Below, piece by piece: positions 1 to 6,848 of a DNA stretch of 9,286 bases. The stretch is taken from positions 1 through 9,286 of the forward strand of contig NZ_DITB01000108.1 in the NCBI RefSeq assembly GCF_002422095.1, in the 5' to 3' direction. The notes below the pieces were generated by a model, which saw nothing but the letters and a program-made list of their open reading frames with translations, did not search any database and had not been told where the DNA came from. A program made the translations under genes and the position numbers. Each line of letters begins with the position of its first letter. Within the stretch, counting starts at the first letter, position 1. Source of the DNA: Flavobacterium sp. UBA6195. GTDB lineage: Bacteria > Bacteroidota > Bacteroidia > Flavobacteriales > Flavobacteriaceae.

Positions 1-146
1 AAGTAAAAGGCAACAAATTAACTATAATATCTACTAAAAATTATTTCAATTCGTACGAACCTAATTCCAATTGGAAAAAAATGATTGCTTTCCTAGATGC
101 GGCATATCAATTTTCACAAGAAAAAATATTATTAAAAAAAATATAA
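1..146 (+). CDS. 3' end of an unrecognised protein gene (partial)
   Basis: An open frame entering from the left edge (first full codon at base 3) runs 47 codons to a TAA at 144-146. The visible C-terminus includes NSNWKKMIAFLDAAYQFSQE and ends in a basic LLKKI tail. Codon use is AT-rich like its neighbours. I do not recognise the family; the aromatic/amphipathic tail looks like the last helix of a soluble domain, but nothing diagnostic is visible. It lies 67 bases upstream of the secreted protein gene on the same strand, with no hairpin terminator between them, so the two may be co-transcribed. The reading frame is likely real because it is open from the edge and ends just before the next gene, but no function can be given. 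Confidence 0.5.
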   Translation, partial: VKGNKLTIISTKNYFNSYEPNSNWKKMIAFLDAAYQFSQEKILLKKI

Positions 147-213
147 TCTAAATTTTACAACCTGTAAGATTAAAAAATTTCTTAAATTAACACAGAAAAA
201 TAAATTATTACAA

Positions 214-885
214 ATGAAAAAATTAACACAAATCGCATTAACAGCATTATTAGTTTTTACAACGATATCTCATGCTCAAACACAATTAAAAAAAGGATCT
301 GTAACTTACACTATGTCTATGCCAGGCACAACAGAAGAAATGGCTGCTATGGGAGAAACAACTATAACAATCAATTTTGATGAAACTACTCAGGCAACAG
401 ATATGAGTATGATGGGAGGAATGATGTTAATGAAAACAATTATCCCAATTGCAAATAAAAAAGAATCAAGAATGACGATGGAAGTAATGGGAATGAAATA
501 CGAAATTACGGATATTGGAGAAGATGCTTTAAAAAATGCCAATGGTTTAAATAATCTTGATGATGCCAAAGAAGTAATCTATGACAAAAAAGATACTAAA
601 GAAATTGCTGGCTTTAAATGTTATAAAGCAACAATAACAATGAATGATGGTAGTAAAAATATTTTTTACTTAACTGACGCTATTGCTCCACAAGAGTCAG
701 CATCAAATAGCAAAGTAAAATTAACTGGTTACCCTTTAGAAATGAATATGCAAACCTCTCAGGGAAATATTATTATGATAGCTAACAAATTTAGCAAAGA
801 TATTCCTGTAGATGCTTTTAAAATAGGAGAAGGATTTACAAAAATCACTAAAGAAGAACTAAAAAAACAAATGGGTGGAATGTAA
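214..885 (+). CDS. Secreted DUF4412-like protein, Met-rich
   Basis: Predicted 223-residue exported protein. Residues 1-21 form a classic signal peptide (KK, then a hydrophobic LTALLVFTTI core, then SHAQ; likely cleavage after Ala21), so the mature protein should be periplasmic or surface-exposed. The rest is a beta-rich domain that alternates short strands with Lys/Asp turns. It includes an AGFKCYKATI segment (single Cys) and a following NIFYLTD strand, which I associate with the DUF4412 family common in Bacteroidota. Function is unknown. It is unusually rich in Met: 21 of 223 residues, clustered in MSMPG, DMSMMGGMMLM, RMTMEVMGM and a final MGGM. No catalytic motif is visible and there is no C-terminal type IX sorting domain. 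The ATG has an A-rich leader and no clear Shine-Dalgarno. The family call is from memory of motifs, hence moderate. Confidence 0.75.
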   Translation: MKKLTQIALTALLVFTTISHAQTQLKKGSVTYTMSMPGTTEEMAAMGETTITINFDETTQATDMSMMGGMMLMKTIIPIANKKESRMTMEVMGMKYEITDIGEDALKNANGLNNLDDAKEVIYDKKDTKEIAGFKCYKATITMNDGSKNIFYLTDAIAPQESASNSKVKLTGYPLEMNMQTSQGNIIMIANKFSKDIPVDAFKIGEGFTKITKEELKKQMGGM

Positions 886-917
886 AATCAATCCAGAAAA
901 TTAGTTATTTAAATTAA

Positions 918-943
918 AAATCCCAATCGACAGATTGGGATTT
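918..943. terminator. Bidirectional intrinsic terminator
   Basis: A perfect stem, TCCCAATC at 921-928 with GATTGGGA at 933-940 around a GACA loop, is extended by AAA/TTT to 11 pairs. T-rich DNA follows on the plus strand and an A-rich stretch precedes it, giving a T-rich tail on the minus strand. It sits between the convergent secreted-protein gene and carB and probably serves both. Confidence 0.85.
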
Positions 944-952
944 CTGTTTCTA

Positions 953-3808
953 TTACTTCGTTAAGTACATTTTTCTTCTTGAGTACAAATCGTAGAATTG
1001 ATCGTCTTTTAAATCTTCAATAAATAAAATACTTTCTCCTGTTGATTTCATCTCTGGACCTAATGCTTTGTTTACATTTGGGAACTTACTAAAAGAGAAC
1101 ACTGGTTGCTTAATTGCATATCCGTTTAATTTTGGATTAAAAGTGAAATCAGTTACTTTATTGTGACCTAACATTACTTTTGTTGCATAATTTACATATG
1201 GTTCACCATACGCTTTTGCAATAAATGGAACGGTACGAGAAGCTCTTGGATTGGCTTCAATGATATAAACCGTATCATCTTTTATAGCAAACTGGATGTT
1301 GATTAACCCAACTGTTTTTAAAGCTACTGCAATTTTCTTCGTATGATCTTTGATTTGTTGCATTACAAACTCACCTAGATTGAATGGTGGTAATGTTGCG
1401 TTACTATCTCCAGAATGCACTCCACACGGCTCTATGTGCTCCATAATTCCTATGATGTACACATTTCCATCCGCATCGCAAATAGCATCCGCTTCTGCTT
1501 CGATAGCGCCATCTAAGTAATGATCTAACAACAATTTGTTATTTGGAATATGCTTTAAAATCTCGATTACGTGCTCTTCTAACTCTTGTTTGTTGATGAC
1601 AATTTTCATGCCTTGACCTCCTAATACATAAGATGGTCTTACTAAAAGTGGAAAATCTAACGTATCAGCTAATTTTACAGCTTCTTCCGCATTTTCAGCT
1701 ACTCCAAATCTTGGGAACGGAATTTTTAATTCGGTTAATAATTCTGAGAATCTTCCTCTATCTTCTGCCAAATCTAAAGCATCAAAAGATGTTCCGATGA
1801 TTTTGATTCCATATTTAGATAATTTTTCTGCTAATTTTAAAGCCGTTTGTCCACCTAACTGTACTATTACACCTTCTGGCTTTTCATGTTGGATGATATC
1901 ATAAATGTGTTCCCAAAAAACTGGCTCAAAATATAATTTATCTGCCGTGTCAAAATCAGTAGAAACCGTTTCTGGATTACAGTTAATCATGATGGTTTCA
2001 TAACCACATTCTTTTGCTGCTAAAACTCCATGAACACATGAATAGTCGAACTCAATTCCTTGTCCAATTCTATTAGGTCCAGAACCTAAAACCACTACTT
2101 TTTTCTTATCGGTAACAATACTTTCGTTATGAACATATTTGGTACCGTCTGCTTTTTCAATTTCAGCTTCAAAAGTCGAGTAGAAATAAGGTGTTACCGC
2201 TTTAAATTCGGCAGCACAAGTATCTACTAATTTGTAAACACGTTTGATATTTTGCTCTTCACGCAATTTGTGTACTTGACTTTCCAAACAACCCATCATG
2301 TGAGCAATTTGACGGTCTCCATACCCTTTTTGTTTCGCCTCTAAAAGCAATTCTCTTGGTAACGTATCTACTTTATAATTCGAAATTTCTTTCTCTAAAT
2401 GGAATAACTCTTCATATTGTTTCAAGAACCACATGTCGATTTTCGTAATCTCATGAATTCTACTTAACGGAATTCCCATCGCAATAGCATCATAGATTAC
2501 GAAAACTCTGTCCCAACTCGCGAAAGTTAATTTCTCGATAATTTGTTCGTAGTTTTTATACCCTTTCCCATCTGCTCCTAATCCGTTGCGCTTGATTTCT
2601 AATGACTGAGTAGCCTTGTGAAGCGCTTCTTGGAACGAACGTCCAATTCCCATAACTTCTCCTACCGATTTCATTTGAAGCCCTAATGTTCTATCAGAAC
2701 CTTCAAACTTATCGAAGTTCCATCTTGGTATTTTCACGATTACATAATCTAATGTTGGCTCAAATAAAGCCGAAGTTGATTTTGTAATTTGATTTTGTAA
2801 TTCATCTAAGTTATATCCTAAAGCTAATTTCGTTGCGATTTTTGCAATTGGGTAACCTGTTGCTTTTGAAGCTAATGCCGAAGAACGCGATACACGTGGA
2901 TTAATTTCAATTGCTACGATATCTTCTTTATCATCTGGTGAAACTGCAAATTGTACGTTACAACCTCCAGCAAAATTTCCGATAGAGCGCATCATTAAAA
3001 TCGCCATATCACGCATTTTTTGGAACGTTGTATCTGATAATGTCATCGCTGGCGCTACTGTAATCGAATCTCCAGTATGAATTCCCATTGGATCCATATT
3101 TTCAATCGTACAGATAATCACCACGTTATCGTTTTTATCGCGAAGTAACTCTAATTCATATTCTTTCCAACCTAGTAAAGCCTTATCAATCAACACTTCG
3201 TGAATTGGAGAAGCTTCTAAACCTCGAGTTAGTAAATCATCGAAATCTTCTTTCTTATGTACGAAAGCAGCTCCAGTTCCACCCAATGTAAATGAAGGAC
3301 GAATTACCAACGGAAAACCAAATTCTTGTGCAATTTCTTTACCTTTTAAAAATGAATTAGCCGTTTTAGCAGGCGCCTGCGGAATTCCAATTTGATTTAA
3401 AAGCACTTTAAATTTTTCTCTATCCTCGGTAATGTTAATGGCGTTGATGTCAACCCCAATTAAACGTACTCTAAAATCTTTCCAAATTCCTTTTTCTTCC
3501 GCTTCTATGGCTAAATTAAGTGCTGTCTGCCCTCCCATTGTTGGTAAAACAGCATCAATTTGTGGATGCGCTTTAAGAATTTCGATGATTGATTTTGTGG
3601 TAAGTGGTTTTAAGTAAACATGATCCGCCATTGATGGATCCGTCATGATGGTAGCAGGATTAGAGTTGATTAAGATAACTTCTATTCCTTCCTCACGAAG
3701 TGAACGAGCGGATTGAGAACCTGCATAGTCAAATTCGCAAGCTTGACCAATAACGATAGGTCCAGATCCAATAATTAAAACCGATTTAATTGTAGTGTCT
3801 TTAGGCAT
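953..3808 (-). CDS. carB: Carbamoyl phosphate synthetase large subunit, lacking the C-terminal allosteric domain
   Basis: CarB makes carbamoyl phosphate from bicarbonate, ATP and ammonia supplied by the glutaminase subunit CarA, feeding pyrimidine and arginine synthesis in the cytoplasm. Both ATP-grasp halves are present. The first begins with GSGPIVIGQACEFDYAG (residues 14-30) and has MGGQTALN, PSFTLGGTG and EINPRVSRSSALASKATG. The second begins with GSGPNRIGQGIEFDY (about 575-589) and has QLGGQTALKLAE, PSYVLGGQGM and EANPRASRTVPFIAKAYG. The linker (about 400-560) matches the oligomerisation domain. The protein ends at residue 951, soon after LGPEMKSTGES, where E. coli CarB (about 1073 residues) continues into the MGS-like domain that binds ornithine, UMP and IMP. 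That domain is absent, as I recall for flavobacterial CarB generally. carA is not in the window. The rpmH terminator upstream implies carB has its own promoter. Confidence 0.98.
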   Translation of the reverse strand: MPKDTTIKSVLIIGSGPIVIGQACEFDYAGSQSARSLREEGIEVILINSNPATIMTDPSMADHVYLKPLTTKSIIEILKAHPQIDAVLPTMGGQTALNLAIEAEEKGIWKDFRVRLIGVDINAINITEDREKFKVLLNQIGIPQAPAKTANSFLKGKEIAQEFGFPLVIRPSFTLGGTGAAFVHKKEDFDDLLTRGLEASPIHEVLIDKALLGWKEYELELLRDKNDNVVIICTIENMDPMGIHTGDSITVAPAMTLSDTTFQKMRDMAILMMRSIGNFAGGCNVQFAVSPDDKEDIVAIEINPRVSRSSALASKATGYPIAKIATKLALGYNLDELQNQITKSTSALFEPTLDYVIVKIPRWNFDKFEGSDRTLGLQMKSVGEVMGIGRSFQEALHKATQSLEIKRNGLGADGKGYKNYEQIIEKLTFASWDRVFVIYDAIAMGIPLSRIHEITKIDMWFLKQYEELFHLEKEISNYKVDTLPRELLLEAKQKGYGDRQIAHMMGCLESQVHKLREEQNIKRVYKLVDTCAAEFKAVTPYFYSTFEAEIEKADGTKYVHNESIVTDKKKVVVLGSGPNRIGQGIEFDYSCVHGVLAAKECGYETIMINCNPETVSTDFDTADKLYFEPVFWEHIYDIIQHEKPEGVIVQLGGQTALKLAEKLSKYGIKIIGTSFDALDLAEDRGRFSELLTELKIPFPRFGVAENAEEAVKLADTLDFPLLVRPSYVLGGQGMKIVINKQELEEHVIEILKHIPNNKLLLDHYLDGAIEAEADAICDADGNVYIIGIMEHIEPCGVHSGDSNATLPPFNLGEFVMQQIKDHTKKIAVALKTVGLINIQFAIKDDTVYIIEANPRASRTVPFIAKAYGEPYVNYATKVMLGHNKVTDFTFNPKLNGYAIKQPVFSFSKFPNVNKALGPEMKSTGESILFIEDLKDDQFYDLYSRRKMYLTK

Positions 3809-3849
3809 TGTGTTGTTGTTTGTTGTGGGTTGTAGTTATATTGCGACTA

Positions 3850-3889
3850 TAAAATTACTAATTTTCAAAAGGTTGCACTAAAATGCACT
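3850..3889 (-). promoter_or_regulatory. Probable carB promoter region with a direct repeat
   Basis: On the minus strand TAATTTTA (3850-3857) is one mismatch from the TAnnTTTG -7 box and lies about 42 bases upstream of the carB ATG. No TTG is found at the usual -33 distance. Instead two exact copies of a 6-mer (TGCACT on the plus strand, 3874-3879 and 3884-3889), spaced 10 bases start to start, cover that position. The site must contain a promoter because the rpmH terminator lies just upstream, but the exact boxes are a guess. Confidence 0.35.
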
Positions 3890-3920
3890 TTAAAACTTAT
3901 CAAATTTTATAAACAGTTTA

Positions 3921-3952
3921 AAAAAAAGCCGCTACTAATAAAAGTAACGGCT
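3921..3952 (-). terminator. Intrinsic terminator of rpmH
   Basis: Read on the minus strand, a stem AGCCGTTAC / GTAGCGGCT (3944-3952 with 3927-3935) is followed by seven Ts. The single non-Watson-Crick position is a G-U wobble in minus-strand RNA but a C-A mismatch in plus-strand RNA, so the hairpin is built for minus-strand transcription. It ends the rpmH transcript 25 bases after its stop codon. Confidence 0.85.
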
Positions 3953-3976
3953 GATATATTGTTTTAAGCTAAAACA

Positions 3977-4138
3977 TTATTTTTTGTGTCTTGGTTCGCA
4001 AGAAACAGTTAATTTATGTCTTCCTTTAGCTCTTCTACGAGCAAGCACTTTTCTTCCATTTGCAGAAGCCATTCTATCCATGAAACCGTGCTTATTTCTT
4101 CTTTTTCTTTTTGATGGTTGAAACGTTCTCTTACTCAT
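3977..4138 (-). CDS. rpmH: 50S ribosomal protein L34 (bL34)
   Basis: A 53-residue, strongly basic protein starting MSKRTFQPSKRKRRNKHGF. It has the L34 signature: the TFQPS(K/N)RKR start, the HGFMDRMAS(A)NGRKVLARRRAKGR core and a short tail ending CEPRHKK. L34 is a component of the large ribosomal subunit and binds 23S rRNA. Bacterial L34 is usually 44-47 residues; the extra residues here are the C-terminal LTVSCEPRHKK tail, which I believe is normal for Bacteroidota. Neither dnaA nor rnpA, its neighbours in many bacteria, adjoins it here; it stands alone between a strong promoter (4212-4241) and a terminator (3921-3952). The ATG at 4136-4138 is the only sensible start. Confidence 0.97.
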   Translation of the reverse strand: MSKRTFQPSKRKRRNKHGFMDRMASANGRKVLARRRAKGRHKLTVSCEPRHKK

Positions 4139-4211
4139 TGTAGTATCTTTTAAAATCTATAAATAAAATTCTTTTTTAAACTCGTAGGCTTCCTTTCCTG
4201 AAAACCGAGTG

Positions 4212-4241
4212 CAAATATACAAAGACTTTTTTCATTCGCAA
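4212..4241 (-). promoter_or_regulatory. rpmH promoter (Bacteroidota type)
   Basis: On the minus strand TTG (4239-4241), a 19-base spacer and TATATTTG (4212-4219) form a full match to the Bacteroidota primary-sigma consensus. Transcription would start near 4206, giving a 5' leader of about 65-70 bases before the rpmH ATG. Confidence 0.8.
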
Positions 4242-4275
4242 GTACTTTTTTAAAAATATTTTTAATTGATTTTAT

Positions 4276-4283
4276 TACCTTTG
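4276..4283 (+). promoter_or_regulatory. -7 box for the membrane/TPR gene
   Basis: TACCTTTG matches TAnnTTTG exactly. No good TTG lies 17-23 bases upstream, where the DNA is mostly A and T. The predicted start near 4289 leaves a leader of about 15 A-rich bases before the ATG at 4305, and it falls downstream of a TTG codon at 4266, which therefore cannot be the start codon of this transcript. Confidence 0.6.
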
Positions 4284-4304
4284 CATCAAACAAAAAATAA
4301 ATAT

Positions 4305-4820
4305 ATGTTTCACAAAAATATCAAATTAGTTTTAGCTGCCTTAATCATAGCATTCGGAATTTATCAATTCACAGAAAACAACATTGGAAATGGAATATTC
4401 TTATTATTATTCTCTACCATTTTTATTTTCTTATATTTTAAAAATGAATTTATTTTATTAGCCTTTTTAAAATTAAGAAAACAAGATTTTCCTGGAGCTC
4501 AAAAATGGTTAGCTCATATTAAAAATCCGGAAGCCGCATTAGTAAAAAAACAACAAGGTTATTTTAATTATTTACACGGATTAATGGTATCGCAAACCAA
4601 TTTAAATGAAGCTGAAAAATATTTCAAAAAAGCGATTTCATTAGGCTTATCAATGGATCAAGATTTAGCTTTAGCAAAATTACAATTAGCTGGTATCGCC
4701 ATGACAAAAAGAAGAAAAATGGAAGCTACTAATTTATTAAACGAAGCTAAAAAATTAGACAAGCAAAACATGTTAAAAGACCAAATCAAAATGATGAAGG
4801 ACCAAATGAAGAAAATGTAA
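4305..4820 (+). CDS. Small membrane-anchored TPR-like protein (DUF2892-like N-terminus)
   Basis: A 171-residue protein with two N-terminal hydrophobic segments (about 6-22 and 30-46) joined by a short loop (FTENNIGNG). A soluble helical part follows. Residues about 85-118 (YFNYLHGLMVSQTNLNEAEK onward) look like a TPR, with a second, weaker helix pair at 122-152. The C-terminus is rich in Lys and Met (KMMKDQMKKM) and probably forms a charged helix. The layout suggests an inner-membrane protein with a cytoplasmic protein-binding domain; the partner and role are unknown. The start at 4305 is preferred over an in-frame TTG at 4266 because that TTG lies inside the promoter and the extra 13 residues would precede the membrane segment without purpose. 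It diverges from rpmH. Confidence 0.8.
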   Translation: MFHKNIKLVLAALIIAFGIYQFTENNIGNGIFLLLFSTIFIFLYFKNEFILLAFLKLRKQDFPGAQKWLAHIKNPEAALVKKQQGYFNYLHGLMVSQTNLNEAEKYFKKAISLGLSMDQDLALAKLQLAGIAMTKRRKMEATNLLNEAKKLDKQNMLKDQIKMMKDQMKKM

Positions 4821-4841
4821 TTCATCATTCTAAAAAAATAG

Positions 4842-4865
4842 AAGCACCTTAAAGGTGCTTTTTTT
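4842..4865. terminator. Bidirectional intrinsic terminator
   Basis: A stem AAGCACC (4842-4848) with GGTGCTT (4854-4860), probably closed further by a T-A pair, is followed by a T run on the plus strand. A run of seven As upstream (4832-4838) gives a T-tract on the minus strand. It lies between the convergent TPR-like gene and the TauE/SafE gene, whose stop codon (4864-4866) begins inside the T run. Confidence 0.87.
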
Positions 4866-5232
4866 ATTTTCCTAATAACATCTTTCCTGCTATCAAAAGT
4901 AAAATTAATCCAAATACTTTTTTTAGCATTTTTTGATCTAAACCTACTGCTATTTTACTTCCAAAATAACCTCCAATCACAAAAAACAAAGCAATAATTC
5001 CTACATATCGCCAATCGATAAAACCTTCTTTGTGATACGTGTAAACAGCAACTGCAGTAACTGGCACCACCAAAACCGCCAAACTTGTTCCTTGTGCTTG
5101 ATGTTGGTTAAATCCTAAAAGTAAAACTAGCAAAGGCACCATGACAACTCCACCTCCTACTCCAACTAAGCCGCTCAAAATTCCTGCTAAAATTCCGATT
5201 AATATTAAAGATAAAACAATTTGAACATCCAT
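4864..5232 (-). CDS. Half-size TauE/SafE-family membrane protein
   Basis: A 122-residue integral membrane protein. The N-terminal LAGILSGLVGVGGGVVMVP (glycine-rich motif at about 24-28, Pro33) followed by QAQGTSLAVLVVP is the repeat signature of the TauE/SafE (DUF81) family of anion or sulfur-compound exporters. A second part, IGGYFGSKIAVGLDQKMLKK, corresponds to the usual end of one repeat. Full-length members (about 250 residues) contain two such repeats; only one is here, with about four membrane segments, so it would have to work as a dimer or with a partner. The substrate cannot be told. The ATG at 5230-5232 is chosen because it starts directly before the first membrane segment, 7 bases after the upstream gene's stop. 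An in-frame ATG at 5280 would add a polar 16-residue tail and overlap that gene by 41 bases. It is last in a three-gene operon. Confidence 0.85.
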   Translation of the reverse strand: MDVQIVLSLILIGILAGILSGLVGVGGGVVMVPLLVLLLGFNQHQAQGTSLAVLVVPVTAVAVYTYHKEGFIDWRYVGIIALFFVIGGYFGSKIAVGLDQKMLKKVFGLILLLIAGKMLLGK

Positions 5233-5239
5233 AGAGCGC

Positions 5240-6130
5240 TTATTCTTTTTGATATCCTGAAGTTGGGATTTCGATTTCATATTTTCTTCCAGAAATATTA
5301 GTTAGTTTTTTATCTCGTAACCAAGGATTGTGTATTTTCAAGATTTTATAATTTACACCTTGCGTTTTGGCAAACTTTGCTAAATCTGTAATTGAAGAAT
5401 CAATCACTATTTTTTTGGTTGGGATAGAATAATACAAAGCTTCCTTTGGGATATTAAAACCATACTTATTAGCATGTGACATAATTTCTTTTAAAGCTAA
5501 AATTCTAAAAACATAACGCGAAGTTTCTTCGGTTAAAAGTAAATCATAATAATTTTCCACTTGCTGTTCTTCCATTTTTTTGGAAATTCCATTCATTCCA
5601 CCATTATAAGATGCTGCCGCCAAAGTCCAAGAACCAAATTTTTCTTTAGCCTTTAACAAATATTTACAAGCCGCTTCAGTAGATTTTTCCAAGTGATAAC
5701 GTTCATCTACCTCATCACTTACTTCCATTCCTTTTTCTTTTGCTGTTTCAGGCATAAATTGCCAAACGCCTCTTGCCCCAGCTGGAGAAACCGCATTCAC
5801 CAAACTACTTTCAATAACCGCTAAATATTTAAAATCATCTGGAACACCATATTTAGCAAGAATGGGTTCTATAATTGGAAAAACTTTATTTGCTCGTTTG
5901 ATTACCAAGGTGGTATTGGTATGATAATTCATATTAGTAATCATCTCTTTATCCAAACGCTCTTGCACATCTGCCATGAAGGTTGGCACTTCTTCACCCG
6001 AAAAGTCCATTTTCAAACTATAACCTACTGGAGAATATTTTGTGTCATCTGAAACTACTCCATAAATTAAGAAACTTGCTAAAAGAACAACCGTTCCTGT
6101 AATCAATATCTTCTTTATATGCTTTTTCAT
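5240..6130 (-). CDS. Membrane-anchored lytic transglycosylase (SLT domain, MltD-like)
   Basis: A 296-residue enzyme expected to cleave the MurNAc-GlcNAc bond of peptidoglycan and form 1,6-anhydro-MurNAc. Residues 1-24 are a signal anchor (MKKHIKKILITGTVVLLASF). The SLT/GH23 domain spans about 85-215: catalytic Glu107 in AVIESSL, then SPAGARGVWQFMP (115-127), AAASYNGG (171-178) and the TSRYVFRILALKEI helix (203-216). The C-terminal 80 residues (YYSIPTKKIVIDSSITDLAK onward, ending GRKYEIEIPTSG) resemble the degenerate wall-binding region that follows the catalytic domain in MltD-like proteins. No clear repeated LysM is visible. There is no lipobox Cys, so it is probably tethered by the N-terminal helix. 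It starts 3 bases after the hydrolase stop and is followed by the TauE/SafE gene, so all three are likely one transcript. Confidence 0.92.
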   Translation of the reverse strand: MKKHIKKILITGTVVLLASFLIYGVVSDDTKYSPVGYSLKMDFSGEEVPTFMADVQERLDKEMITNMNYHTNTTLVIKRANKVFPIIEPILAKYGVPDDFKYLAVIESSLVNAVSPAGARGVWQFMPETAKEKGMEVSDEVDERYHLEKSTEAACKYLLKAKEKFGSWTLAAASYNGGMNGISKKMEEQQVENYYDLLLTEETSRYVFRILALKEIMSHANKYGFNIPKEALYYSIPTKKIVIDSSITDLAKFAKTQGVNYKILKIHNPWLRDKKLTNISGRKYEIEIPTSGYQKE

Positions 6131-6133
6131 TTT

Positions 6134-6796
6134 TTAATCGTTTAGAATTAATTTTGGCAAATTTTCATTCAACCACTTGAATTTATTAACTATCATAATG
6201 TGAGTTCCTCCTTTTACAACAATACATTTTTCAATGTTTTTGATTGGGAAAACCTCATCCGCATCTCCGTGAATATGAATTACGGCTGTATTTATTTCTT
6301 TTTGTTTCCAACACAAAATGGTTTCAATAGCCCAATCCAAATAGTGCTTATCACGAACTGACAAATACTTTTCGTACAGCTTCAATCGCTTGGCTACAAT
6401 ATTATCTCCAAATGCATATTTTACCAATTTTTCTATATCAGCTAAAAGTTGGGTTGGAATTAACTTATACGCTTTTGTTGCTTTTGCTACTTTAAAACGT
6501 GGTGGAAATTCGGTATTCGATTTGACACTTGAAATGATAATTACTTTACGAACTTTCATTTGTTTTGCCATTTCCTGAACCAAAACACCTCCAAAAGAAA
6601 CACCAACTAAAACCGGATTTTCATGCTGAATTTTCTCAGTCATTCTAAGTGCATAACTTTCGATACTTTCTTTTTCTTGAGGCAAAAACCATTCCAAAAA
6701 GCGCATTTCAAATTGGTCTTCTGGTAATTTAATATTTTCGAAAATAGTTGGACTTGCGGCTAAGCCTGGCATAAAATAAATTGGAATCTTACTCAT
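6134..6796 (-). CDS. Alpha/beta hydrolase
   Basis: A 220-residue cytoplasmic alpha/beta-hydrolase-fold protein. From the ATG at 6796, the N-terminal strand IPIYFMPGLAASP carries the usual oxyanion-side PG turn. The nucleophile elbow is GVSFGG with Ser67. The acid is Asp178 or Asp180 in HIHGDADEVFP, and the catalytic His199 lies in VKGGTHIMI. The triad is therefore complete and the enzyme is probably active. The lid between about 92 and 160 is helical and Lys-rich. The substrate cannot be read from the sequence; no signal peptide is present. An ATG two codons upstream (6802) is equally possible. It is first in the operon with the lytic transglycosylase (3-base gap) and the TauE/SafE protein. 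That linkage may be convenience rather than shared pathway. Confidence 0.88.
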   Translation of the reverse strand: MSKIPIYFMPGLAASPTIFENIKLPEDQFEMRFLEWFLPQEKESIESYALRMTEKIQHENPVLVGVSFGGVLVQEMAKQMKVRKVIIISSVKSNTEFPPRFKVAKATKAYKLIPTQLLADIEKLVKYAFGDNIVAKRLKLYEKYLSVRDKHYLDWAIETILCWKQKEINTAVIHIHGDADEVFPIKNIEKCIVVKGGTHIMIVNKFKWLNENLPKLILND

Positions 6797-6820
6797 TACC
6801 ATTATTTTAAAAAAGTTTCG

Positions 6821-6828
6821 TAAATTTG
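6821..6828 (+). promoter_or_regulatory. -7 box for the GNAT-like gene
   Basis: TAAATTTG is an exact TAnnTTTG match 20 bases upstream of the ATG at 6849. A start near 6834 would leave a leader of about 15 bases containing GAAAGG (6839-6844), four bases before the ATG, a rare Shine-Dalgarno-like site in this window. No TTG is seen at the -33 distance. Confidence 0.55.
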
Positions 6829-6848
6829 CACACTAATTGAAAGGCATC

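Noticed and set aside
147..213. Promoter for the secreted protein gene at TAAATTTT (149-156)
   Set aside because: One mismatch in very AT-rich DNA and no TTG at the right distance; read-through from the upstream gene is as likely.
3432..3617. Plus-strand open frame of 61 codons inside carB
   Set aside because: It lies fully inside the antisense of a clear carB gene with strong family motifs and has no recognisable protein features.
5233..5280. Start of the TauE/SafE protein at 5280
   Set aside because: It would add a polar 16-residue tail before the first membrane segment and overlap the transglycosylase gene by 41 bases; the ATG at 5232 fits the family start.
6390..6578. Plus-strand open frame of 62 codons inside the hydrolase gene
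   Set aside because: Shadow of the minus-strand hydrolase; no promoter or family signature.
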